In this document: piece by piece, positions 1-5,824 of the stretch | Numbering within the stretch: the stretch's first letter is position 1 | Layout of the letters: every line of letters begins with the position of its first letter | Notes under the pieces: model-generated | What the model was told of the DNA's origin: nothing | Databases searched by the model: none | What the model saw: only the letters and a program-made list of their open reading frames with translations | Origin: Akkermansiaceae bacterium | GTDB taxonomy: Bacteria; Verrucomicrobiota; Verrucomicrobiia; Verrucomicrobiales; Akkermansiaceae | Assembly (NCBI GenBank): GCA_023300205.1 | Contig: JALZVD010000169.1 | Span: 1 to 6,890, forward strand | Length of the DNA stretch: 6,890 nt | Direction: 5' to 3' | Made by a program: the position numbers and the translations under genes

Positions 1-786
1 CTTTTGTTCCCTGCGATCAATGTGAATGACTCTGTAACTAAGTCAAAGTTTGATAATTTGTATGGTTGCCGTGAGTCACTTGTTGACGGAATCAAGCGTG
101 CGACTGATGTGATGATTTCTGGTAAGCACGCAGTTGTGTGTGGTTACGGAGATGTGGGTAAGGGGTCTGCACAGGCTCTTAAGAACATGGGTGCGATAGT
201 GACTGTTACTGAGATTGATCCAATCTGTGCGCTTCAGGCTGCAATGGAAGGATACCAGGTAAACACGATTGAGAGTACTCTTGGAACTGCTGATATCTAT
301 GTGACTACAACTGGTAACAAAGACATTATTACTTTCGATCACATGGAGAAGATGAAGGATCAAGCGATCGTTTGTAACATTGGTCACTTTGATAATGAGA
401 TTCAAGGAGAGAAGCTTAGTAGCGCTCCGGGTGTGACGCATTTGAATATCAAGCCGCAGGTTGATAAGTATACGTTTGCTGGTGGAAATAGTATTTATCT
501 GCTTGCTGAAGGGCGTTTGATTAACCTTGGATGCGCGACTGGTCACCCATCATTCGTTATGTCTAACAGCTTTGCTAACCAGACTCTTGCACAGATCGAT
601 CTCTGGGCGAATAAGGGTGAGTATGAGAATAAACTCTACCTTCTTCCTAAGGCGCTTGATGAAGAAGTAGCGAGACTTCACCTTGAGAAGATAGGGGCGA
701 AGCTTACTGTTCTCTCACAAGAGCAGGCTGATTATATCCATGTTCCTGTAGAGGGGCCGTATAAGCCAGAGACCTATAGATACTAG
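1..786 (+). CDS. ahcY: S-adenosylhomocysteine hydrolase (adenosylhomocysteinase), C-terminal part; 5' end outside window
   Basis: Reversibly hydrolyses S-adenosylhomocysteine to adenosine and homocysteine in the cytoplasm, removing the inhibitory product of SAM-dependent methylation. The frame is open from base 1 and gives 261 residues, matching the last ~260 residues of the 432-residue human enzyme with only one residue of drift, so the 3' part is intact. Visible family residues (fragment numbering) are Lys14, Asp18, Asn19 and Cys23 in the [11 protein letters not shown] segment, corresponding to human Lys186, Asp190, Asn191 and Cys195. The NAD-binding glycine motif GYGDVGKG is at 48-55, with Glu71 of TEIDP as the likely NAD-ribose ligand. 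His129 in CNIGHFD corresponds to human His301. The C-terminal KPETYRY tail supplies Lys255 and Tyr259 (human Lys426 and Tyr430), which reach the NAD site of the neighbouring subunit. The true start lies upstream of the window; the TTG at position 4 is internal. A terminator follows 25 bases after the stop. Confidence 0.98.
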   Translation, partial: LLFPAINVNDSVTKSKFDNLYGCRESLVDGIKRATDVMISGKHAVVCGYGDVGKGSAQALKNMGAIVTVTEIDPICALQAAMEGYQVNTIESTLGTADIYVTTTGNKDIITFDHMEKMKDQAIVCNIGHFDNEIQGEKLSSAPGVTHLNIKPQVDKYTFAGGNSIYLLAEGRLINLGCATGHPSFVMSNSFANQTLAQIDLWANKGEYENKLYLLPKALDEEVARLHLEKIGAKLTVLSQEQADYIHVPVEGPYKPETYRY

Positions 787-811
787 GGTTTTTACATATT
801 TAGAAAAATTT

Positions 812-842
812 AAAGCACCAAGGGAGACCTTGGTGCTTTTTT
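812..842 (+). terminator. Intrinsic terminator after ahcY, possibly serving the convergent hydrolase too
   Basis: A perfect 12-bp stem pairs 812-823 with 828-839 around a GAGA (GNRA-type) tetraloop at 824-827. The right arm runs into six T residues at 837-842, followed by more T-rich sequence. It sits between two convergent genes. Read on the minus strand, the same hairpin is followed by TTTAAATTTTT, a broken T-tract, so weaker bidirectional termination for the hydrolase gene is plausible. Confidence 0.92.
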
Positions 843-861
843 ATTTATTGTTTTAGTGAAT

Positions 862-1773
862 CTAGCGTTCGATGAATTCTAAAAGTAACTGAGGCCAGAT
901 GATGGCGGGCTGTTTTTGAATGGATTCACCGGGCCTTCCCATGCCAAAGCCGTGGGCAGATTTTGGGAACAGGTGAAGTTCACAGGGGACTTTTTCACGC
1001 GTGTATGCTTCTGTTAGAGCTATGGAGAGTTTTGCATCTACGGGGTCAAATTGATTGTGAGCGATGAATAGTGGTGGTGAGCTTTTCTTGACTTGGCGTT
1101 CAGGCGAGGCGGCGATGAGTTGCTCTTCTGTGGGGGAGTCTCCGAATAGTGCTTTTTTGGAGCCTTTGTGAGAGGTCGGAGCGATCATGCTGGCGACTGG
1201 ATAGATGAGAGCTGCGAACTTGGGGCGGACGTTGTGGTTTATGATCTGAGGTTCGCTAGGGATTTTTTCATCGAATCTTGTTGCGCACATGGATGCTAGG
1301 TGTCCACCTGCAGAGAAGCCAATGATACCGACTTCATCTGGTGAGAATTGATATTTTAGCGCTAGGGTTTTGACTAATCTGATGGATTGTCTTGCGTCTA
1401 GGAGAGGTCCGGGGAATTTGAAGGCTTGGTGGTTTCCTTCGCTGACTCGGTAGTGGAGGACGAAGCAGGTGAAGCCTTTGGATGCGAAGTGGGTGGCAAT
1501 TTGGTTTCCTTCCTTTTTGTAGGCTAATATGCGGTAGGCTCCTCCGGGAAAGATGATGAGGGCTTTTCCATTGGGTTTGGTTTTGGCGGGAAATATACGC
1601 ATGAATGGCTTGCTGATTTCAGTAAGGCGTTGATTGTCTTTGTTTACTGGGGGCTTGTGCTGATAGTCAGATGGGAATCCTGGGACTTGCTCTAAATCTG
1701 ACCAGAGGTCGATTTCTTGTGCGTTAAGAATAGTGGTGAGGATTAGAAGTAGAGAGAAGAGAGTGAATTTCAT
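862..1773 (-). CDS. Exported alpha/beta hydrolase, esterase-like (BD-FAE / acetyl-xylan-esterase type)
   Basis: A 303-residue serine hydrolase, probably a carboxylester hydrolase acting in the periplasm or outside the cell; the substrate is unknown. Residues 1-19 form a signal peptide (Lys2, hydrophobic core 4-16, likely cleavage after NAQ). IIFPGGAY at 73-80 is the oxyanion-hole segment, with PGG in place of the common HGG. GFSAGGH at 152-158 is the nucleophile elbow with Ser154. Asp243 in QFDPV and His274 in SAHGFG complete the expected triad, so the protein looks catalytically intact. The length is normal for a single-domain member, with no attached carbohydrate-binding module. Planctomycetes and Verrucomicrobia commonly carry such exported paralogues, often annotated as acetyl xylan esterases or 'xylanase', but xylan activity is not shown here. 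The ATG has no clear Shine-Dalgarno sequence. It is divergent from the TonB operon and convergent with ahcY, so it is probably monocistronic. Confidence 0.9.
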   Translation of the reverse strand: MKFTLFSLLLILTTILNAQEIDLWSDLEQVPGFPSDYQHKPPVNKDNQRLTEISKPFMRIFPAKTKPNGKALIIFPGGAYRILAYKKEGNQIATHFASKGFTCFVLHYRVSEGNHQAFKFPGPLLDARQSIRLVKTLALKYQFSPDEVGIIGFSAGGHLASMCATRFDEKIPSEPQIINHNVRPKFAALIYPVASMIAPTSHKGSKKALFGDSPTEEQLIAASPERQVKKSSPPLFIAHNQFDPVDAKLSIALTEAYTREKVPCELHLFPKSAHGFGMGRPGESIQKQPAIIWPQLLLEFIER

Positions 1774-1825
1774 TTTTTAAGATTAGTCTATGTTTGTTAA
1801 GGAGCCAATGAGAAAAGTGGGGATA

Positions 1826-1849
1826 TTTTTTTGAAAAAAACATGTTTTT
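1826..1849. repeat. Overlapping A/T-tract palindromes, possible operator or bent DNA
   Basis: T7-G-A7 occupies 1826-1840 (an odd-centred inverted repeat) and overlaps a perfect 14-bp palindrome, AAAAACATGTTTTT, at 1836-1849. Both share the same A-tract. The location between two divergent genes fits a regulator site or intrinsically curved upstream DNA, but no specific regulator can be named. Confidence 0.55.
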
Positions 1850-1873
1850 AGGCTGGATTTTTACTGGTTTGGA

Positions 1874-1879
1874 GATAAT
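1874..1879 (+). promoter_or_regulatory. Weak candidate -10 element (GATAAT) for the TonB-system operon
   Basis: GATAAT matches the sigma-70 -10 consensus at five of six positions and would start transcription near 1886, leaving a leader of about 70 bases before the ATG at 1958. No convincing -35 element is found 16-18 bases upstream (that position reads GGCTGG), so this is a tentative call. Confidence 0.25.
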
Positions 1880-1957
1880 AGTCCCTTTCCAGCGAGAGAC
1901 TTTTTGTCTAGTCTAGCTGAGGTAATTTACACTGTTTCAACGGATTCCAAGTATTTC

Positions 1958-2698
1958 ATGATAAAATTAACGACTCTACTTAGCCTATTTTTCACTATTG
2001 AGATTCATTCTCAGGATATAGTGAGCCAAGAAGATGTAGCGAAAGAACTGATCCGTCAGTGGGTAAAAACTGAGCAACAGCTGAGTGAGGAGGAGGAGAC
2101 TTGGAAGCAGGAGAAGGCGCATGTTTCTGAGCTTTTGGAACTGTATTCTAAGGAGCTGGTATTACTGAATGAGGAGCTCGCAGCAGTGCCGTCTGTGGAG
2201 CTGGATGATGCGAATAAGCAGAAGTTAGATGAGCAGATCAAAATGGATGATCTGAAGCGTGTTGAGTTACGTGATTTTTTGGTGCGTCTGAAGCCTAGGG
2301 TTTTGGCATTAGTGAAGAAGTTTCCTGAGCCACTACAAGATCAAATATTTGAGACTATGCTAGAGTTAGATTCTCCAGATGTGGATGGTTCTGCACGTGA
2401 TCTTTTGATGCCGATGTTGAGTATGATTGATTCAGGAAATAGTTTTCATGCGGGAGTTTATAGAACGCGTCATAAGGTGTTGATCGGTGAGGATGAGTGG
2501 CAGGCTGAGGTGATGTATCTGGGATTAGGGCGTGCTTATTTCTGGGTAGGAGAGAAGGCTGGGGTGGGATCACCCGGAGCGGAAGGCTGGCAGTGGAAGC
2601 GCGATGATGCTCTGCTAAGAGAAGTAAAGAAGGCAATGTCAGTATTTGATAAACAGACGCAACCGCAACTCATCCAACTACCACTTAAAGTAAACTAG
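1958..2698 (+). CDS. DUF3450-like periplasmic coiled-coil protein, first gene of the TonB-system operon
   Basis: A 246-residue exported protein of unknown biochemical function. I chose ATG 1958 over an in-frame TTG at 1904 because the ATG places a signal peptide exactly at the N-terminus (Lys3, hydrophobic core 4-15, likely cleavage near His-Ser-Gln 17-19). The TTG would add 18 polar residues in front of it. Residues ~25-115 are highly charged and heptad-like (coiled coil). The C-terminal module (~160-246) has a DUF3450-type pattern: a strand ending YLGLGRAYFW (187-196), GWQW (210-213), then a helix and a final LPLKV strand. DUF3450 proteins are repeatedly found directly upstream of ttpC-exbB-exbD-tonB clusters, as here, so a structural or adaptor role in the periplasm is the likeliest job, by inference. 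No Shine-Dalgarno sequence is evident. The stop is one base before the next ATG. Confidence 0.85.
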   Translation: MIKLTTLLSLFFTIEIHSQDIVSQEDVAKELIRQWVKTEQQLSEEEETWKQEKAHVSELLELYSKELVLLNEELAAVPSVELDDANKQKLDEQIKMDDLKRVELRDFLVRLKPRVLALVKKFPEPLQDQIFETMLELDSPDVDGSARDLLMPMLSMIDSGNSFHAGVYRTRHKVLIGEDEWQAEVMYLGLGRAYFWVGEKAGVGSPGAEGWQWKRDDALLREVKKAMSVFDKQTQPQLIQLPLKVN

Positions 2699-2699
2699 C

Positions 2700-4046
2700 A
2701 TGAAAATGAAATCCTATTTATTGTTATTAATAGTTTGTGTGTCTGGTTTGTTCACTCCTGTGCTTTATGGACAGGCGAAGGTGGATTTGGCGGGGATTAA
2801 AAAAGATTTGGAAGCGAGTTCTAAGAAGCTTAGTGCGCAGCGTGAGGCTGTGACTAAGGAGAAGATCGATCTTGCGGGGAAACTTATGCTTAGCCAAGCT
2901 GAAATCACTGAGAAGCGACGTAAGTCTAGGCTAGCTGAGATGGGGAATGCAGATAGGAAAGTGGTGCTGGCTAAGTTACAGGGCGAGGCCTCTGCGAAGC
3001 GTCGTGAGGTGGATTACTTAGAGAAGCAGTTGGCTGCTTTTGGTGGTAAGGTTATTGGTTCTATGTATAAGGGGGAAGTGGTGGATGAGGGCAGGTTACC
3101 TCAGGGGGATTCTCTGGTGGAGCGGATGAAGGCTCTTGAGTTGGGGATAGACCGTTTAGAGATGATGCTCGGTGGAGCAGTGGTGGAGGCTGAAGTGGCT
3201 GATGCTACGGGTAAGATCCAGAAGGGTAAGATAGTGAGTTTTGGTCCTGTGGCTTGGTTTGCTAGTGTGTCTGGTGATGCGGCTAGTTCTGGAGCCGTGG
3301 TGGTGGATAAGGCTTCAAGAAATGCGAATCTGGTTGATGCGGGGAATACTGATATTGCGAGGTTAGTTGCTGGTGAGGAAGTTAGTTTAGAGATGGACCT
3401 GACTGGTGGTAAGGCGAGGGCGCTGGCATCGATCAGTAATACTCCGTTGGCGTTGTTTAGTAAGGGTGGTGCTTGGATCTGGCCGATCATTGCGGTGGCT
3501 TTGGTGTCTCTGGTTTGTGCGGTGATGAAGTTCTTACAGCTTTCTAAGATCAAGAATCCACAGGTGGGCTGGTTATCTGGTCTGCTGGAGGTGGTGAGGG
3601 CTGGTAATGCTGATGCCGCTATGAGTGCTTGTGATGGGGTACAGCATCCTATCGGGGCGGTGATGAAGAATGCTCTTAGTGGTGTGCATAAGGGAGCTGA
3701 TGTGGTGGAGGAGATCGTTTATGAGCAGATGATTGATGTGCAGACGAGTCTTCAGAAATGGCTGCCATTTATAGCGGTGACGGCCGCTATTGCGCCATTG
3801 TTAGGTTTGTTGGGTACGGTGTCTGGAATGATCACGACCTTTAATGGCTTATCTGTGGTGGGGACGGGTGATCCTAAATTACTTTCAGGAGGGATTTCTG
3901 AGGCACTTGTTACGACGTTGTTTGGTCTGGTGGTGGCGATTCCGGCATTGATCTTGCATTCGTTGCTTTCTAGGAGGTCTCAAGGGATTATTCAAACGAC
4001 TGAGAAAATTGGTCTGACTGTGGTGAACTGTATCCGTAAAAAATAA
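2700..4046 (+). CDS. ttpC: TtpC-like protein: periplasmic coiled-coil domain fused to a MotA/TolQ/ExbB proton-channel domain
   Basis: A 448-residue inner-membrane protein that matches TtpC of Vibrio-type TonB2 systems, where it is needed for TonB2-dependent uptake. Residues 1-25 are a signal peptide (likely cleavage after YGQ). Residues ~28-115 form a charged coiled coil, followed by a periplasmic beta-type segment containing GKIVSFGPVAWFAS (176-189). The membrane part has three helices, about 258-280, 355-380 and 400-424. The second carries the ExbB/TolQ signature APLLGLLGTVSGM (365-377) and the third GISEALVTT (398-406). Thr373, Glu401 and Thr406 align with the functionally important Thr148, Glu176 and Thr181 of E. 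coli ExbB. ATG 2700 and ATG 2706 (MKMK) are both possible starts; neither has a clear ribosome site, and the one-base gap from the previous stop suggests coupled translation. The family assignment is firm; the name ttpC rests on architecture and gene order. Confidence 0.9.
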   Translation: MKMKSYLLLLIVCVSGLFTPVLYGQAKVDLAGIKKDLEASSKKLSAQREAVTKEKIDLAGKLMLSQAEITEKRRKSRLAEMGNADRKVVLAKLQGEASAKRREVDYLEKQLAAFGGKVIGSMYKGEVVDEGRLPQGDSLVERMKALELGIDRLEMMLGGAVVEAEVADATGKIQKGKIVSFGPVAWFASVSGDAASSGAVVVDKASRNANLVDAGNTDIARLVAGEEVSLEMDLTGGKARALASISNTPLALFSKGGAWIWPIIAVALVSLVCAVMKFLQLSKIKNPQVGWLSGLLEVVRAGNADAAMSACDGVQHPIGAVMKNALSGVHKGADVVEEIVYEQMIDVQTSLQKWLPFIAVTAAIAPLLGLLGTVSGMITTFNGLSVVGTGDPKLLSGGISEALVTTLFGLVVAIPALILHSLLSRRSQGIIQTTEKIGLTVVNCIRKK

Positions 4047-4592
4047 ATGCATTTACTCATTCAACTGTTTTCAGAAATTAGGATTGTCTTGGTTCAAGGC
4101 GGTCCGGTTCTTTGGGTGATGATGGGCTTGTCGGTGATTCTTTATGGGTTGATTATTTCAACATGGGTGGGTCTGTATAAGGTGAAGCAGGAGGTGCATG
4201 CTCTGGATGAGACGAAGGTGAGCTATGAGAATGAGAAGACAGTAGAGGCGGATGTGGCTATTTTTGAGTTAGATCGATTTGCGTGGGTGAAGCGGCGGTT
4301 GCCTATGATTGCGGTGTTAGTGGCAGCGGCTCCTTTGGCTGGGTTGTTAGGGACGGTTTTTGGTATGTTTGTGACGTTTGATGGGCTAGCGAGTCAGGCT
4401 GGTGCTACACCGATCGATAGTATTTCGATGGGTATTTCTTCAGCGATGATTACGACTCAGGCGGGGTTATTTATGGCGATTCCTGGGGCGATTTTATTGG
4501 CTATTTTACGTAGTCAGACGAGTGGAGTGGAAGGATGTCTGGAGCAGAAGATGTATCAGCATATAGCAGAGATGAAAGGAGTTAGAGTATGA
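4047..4592 (+). CDS. exbB: ExbB-family (MotA/TolQ/ExbB) proton-channel subunit
   Basis: A 181-residue inner-membrane subunit of the TonB motor; with ExbD it couples proton flow to TonB movement. Three transmembrane helices lie near 18-43, 86-111 and 130-155, with a charged cytoplasmic loop between the first two. The family signature APLAGLLGTVFGMFVTF is at 95-111, with Thr103 corresponding to E. coli ExbB Thr148. In helix three, GISSAMITTQAGL (129-141) keeps Thr137 (E. coli Thr181) but has Ser132 where E. coli has Glu176. At 181 residues it is shorter than E. coli ExbB (244), mainly in the cytoplasmic parts, as expected for the ExbB2 subtype. The ATG directly abuts the upstream TAA (zero-base gap) with no Shine-Dalgarno sequence, so translational coupling is likely. 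The 3' end overlaps exbD by four bases (ATGA). Confidence 0.93.
   Translation: MHLLIQLFSEIRIVLVQGGPVLWVMMGLSVILYGLIISTWVGLYKVKQEVHALDETKVSYENEKTVEADVAIFELDRFAWVKRRLPMIAVLVAAAPLAGLLGTVFGMFVTFDGLASQAGATPIDSISMGISSAMITTQAGLFMAIPGAILLAILRSQTSGVEGCLEQKMYQHIAEMKGVRV
4575..4581 (+). promoter_or_regulatory. Shine-Dalgarno site of exbD
   Basis: AAAGGAG lies inside the 3' end of exbB, seven bases before the exbD ATG at 4589. It is the only strong ribosome-binding site among the genes of this operon and settles the exbD start over the in-frame ATG at 4598. Confidence 0.75.
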
Positions 4593-5005
4593 GGAGGATG
4601 AGGCATTTTTCGTCTAATAGTGAGAACGAAGCTAGTATTGATATGTCACCGTTGATTGATGTGGTGTTCATTTTGTTGATCTTTTTTATCGTCACGACTG
4701 TGTTTAATAATGAGGCGGGAGTGGATGTGGCGAAGCCGCCGAAGATGGCGAGTAGTAAGTCACTGGATAGTAATGCGATCATGATCGCGGTGACGAATAA
4801 TGGTCAGGTTTATTATGCGGGAAGGAATATTGGAGTTCATGGTGTGGCTGGAGCGGTGTCGGTGGCTCAGTCTGGGGGCGATCCATTGCCATTGATCATC
4901 CAAGGGGATGCGGGTGCTCAGCATGGGCTGATCACTAAGGTGATAGGAGAGGCGACTGAGGCGGGGGTGAAGTCCGTATCGATCAGCACAGCGATCAACA
5001 ACTAA
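4589..5005 (+). CDS. exbD: ExbD-family biopolymer transport protein
   Basis: A 138-residue single-pass inner-membrane subunit that sits in the ExbB pore and carries the proton-binding aspartate. The N-terminal cytoplasmic part (1-19) is followed by a transmembrane helix at about 21-40 opening with DMSPLIDVVFILLIFF. Asp24 in this motif corresponds to E. coli ExbD Asp25, so the proton relay is intact. Residues ~42-138 form the usual small periplasmic domain, which in this family dimerises and contacts TonB and peptidoglycan. The length is normal (E. coli ExbD has 141 residues). The start overlaps the exbB stop as ATGA, preceded by a good ribosome-binding site. A second ATG at 4598 follows directly after GAGGAGG but with no spacer, so it is a less likely start. 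Confidence 0.95.
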   Translation: MRRMRHFSSNSENEASIDMSPLIDVVFILLIFFIVTTVFNNEAGVDVAKPPKMASSKSLDSNAIMIAVTNNGQVYYAGRNIGVHGVAGAVSVAQSGGDPLPLIIQGDAGAQHGLITKVIGEATEAGVKSVSISTAINN

Positions 5006-5017
5006 AGAGAAGCGACG

Positions 5018-5824
5018 ATGTTTTTAAAATCCATATTCACAGGCACACTGATCACGGCAATTCTAGTGTCTGTGCTGGCGGCTACACGGCTGATGAAGAC
5101 GGAAGATGATGCTAAAGATCTGGTGCTTTATGAGATAGATGAGGTTGTGATGGCCGCTCCACCTGAGCCGCCTATGGAAGAGGAGGATCCAGAAGAGACA
5201 GAAGTGGAAAGTTTACCTGTGGCACCGATTCCTGCGTTAGATTTGATGAGTGATTCGACGCTTGATTCGACGCCTCTGCCTTTGACGACTGCGAGTTTTA
5301 ATCCTGAGCTTAGTGTGAGTGAATTTGCGATTGATCGAGAGCCTGCGTATTTGCCTGTGGTGAAGATAGTGAAGCCGAAGCCAAAGCCTGTGGCGAAGTA
5401 TGTTCCGAAGTATGTTCCGAAGCGGAAGGTGACTACTAAGCCAACCGTGGTAAAGAAGAAGTATGTAGTACCTGTGAAGCCGAAGGTGTATATTAAGCCT
5501 AAACCTCCCGCACCAAAGCGCGAGGTGATTAAGTCATCTTATTCACCTAATAAGCTGGATAGTATGCCACGCGAACTACGAAAAGGTAGTTTTAGTTGGC
5601 CTAGAAGCGCTAAGGGATCCAGTGGAACGGTTAAGCTTCAAATCGAGCTCAGCACATCAGGTAAAGTGAGAGTGATCAAAGTGATATCATCTACTGATCC
5701 TAAGCTAATCTCAGCAGCTAAACGAGTGGCAACGGGTAGTCGCTTTACTGCTCCTAAGTATCGCGGTAAGGTAGTAAAAACAGAATTTATCATGCCTTAC
5801 ATTTTAAATAAACCGAGAAGATAA
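5018..5824 (+). CDS. tonB: TonB-family energy transducer
   Basis: A 268-residue inner-membrane-anchored protein that spans the periplasm and transmits ExbB/ExbD motion to outer-membrane receptors. One N-terminal transmembrane anchor lies at about 5-23. An acidic, proline-rich stretch (48-64, PPEPPMEEEDPEE) leads to a less ordered linker, then a basic Lys/Pro/Val-rich segment at ~116-170, the standard periplasm-spanning feature. The C-terminal domain (~185-268) has the TonB pattern: Trp-Pro at 194-195 in place of the usual Tyr-Pro, then GTVKLQIELSTSGKV (203-217), a conserved Ser-Ser-Asp region, a helix around 228-240, and a final strand ending near 263. The opposite charges of the two linker segments and the two short tandem duplications there are described separately. 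The start lies 12 bases after the exbD stop with only a weak purine-rich AAGAGAAG ribosome site. The stop overlaps the next ATG by one base. Confidence 0.92.
   Translation: MFLKSIFTGTLITAILVSVLAATRLMKTEDDAKDLVLYEIDEVVMAAPPEPPMEEEDPEETEVESLPVAPIPALDLMSDSTLDSTPLPLTTASFNPELSVSEFAIDREPAYLPVVKIVKPKPKPVAKYVPKYVPKRKVTTKPTVVKKKYVVPVKPKVYIKPKPPAPKREVIKSSYSPNKLDSMPRELRKGSFSWPRSAKGSSGTVKLQIELSTSGKVRVIKVISSTDPKLISAAKRVATGSRFTAPKYRGKVVKTEFIMPYILNKPRR
5251..5274 (+). repeat. 12-bp tandem duplication within tonB (near-exact)
   Basis: TGATTCGACGCT (5251-5262) is followed immediately by TGATTCGACGCC (5263-5274), identical at 11 of 12 bases. The unit is four codons long, so the frame is kept and a repeated Asp-Ser-Thr motif results in the linker. 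Confidence 0.8.
5394..5422 (+). repeat. 12-bp tandem duplication within tonB (exact, about 2.4 copies)
   Basis: CGAAGTATGTTC occurs exactly at 5394-5405 and again at 5406-5417, with a partial third unit CGAAG at 5418-5422. It encodes the KYVPKYVPK run in the basic linker. Confidence 0.9.

Larger units (their letters stand above)
1774..1957. other. Divergent intergenic region between the hydrolase and the TonB-system operon
   Basis: These 184 bases must contain the promoters of both divergent transcripts. They are A/T-rich around 1823-1863, with a pair of overlapping A/T-tract palindromes at 1826-1849 (listed separately). A GATAAT hexamer at 1874-1879 is a possible -10 element for the operon. 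A small AGAC-TTTTT-GTCT hairpin (1897-1909) lies in the presumed leader. No tRNA, riboswitch or small ORF was recognised. Confidence 0.7.

Noticed and set aside
76..546. 156-residue minus-strand frame inside ahcY
   Set aside because: It lies wholly antisense to an unmistakable ahcY reading frame and its translation shows no domain or motif.
787..861. SAM or SAH riboswitch next to ahcY
   Set aside because: Such elements sit upstream of the gene, which is outside the window; the downstream gap holds only the simple terminator hairpin.
1831..1859. TTGAAA (1831-1836) as a -35 with a -10 seventeen bases downstream
   Set aside because: The hexamer at the right distance, TGGATT, matches the -10 consensus at only three positions.
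1871..1884. Possible Fur box around GATAAT
   Set aside because: Only one GATAAT hexamer is present; the repeated or inverted hexamers expected of a Fur site are missing, so iron regulation cannot be claimed.
1904..1957. TTG start giving an 18-residue N-terminal extension of the DUF3450-like protein
   Set aside because: The extension is polar and precedes a normal signal peptide that starts exactly at ATG 1958; no ribosome site supports the TTG.
2355..2636. 93-residue minus-strand frame inside the DUF3450-like gene
   Set aside because: Low-complexity composition and full antisense overlap with a gene that has a clear family pattern.
3101..3553. 150-residue minus-strand frame inside the ttpC-like gene
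   Set aside because: Antisense to a well-supported gene; its Ala/Thr/Ser/Pro-rich composition is the complement of the GC-biased codons on the other strand, with no recognisable family.
2700..4592. Flagellar stator (MotA) or Tol-Pal (TolQ/TolR) system instead of a TonB system
   Set aside because: The channel family is shared, but the adjacent TonB C-terminal domain protein and the DUF3450/TtpC arrangement, with no MotB, TolA, TolB or Pal, point to a TonB system.
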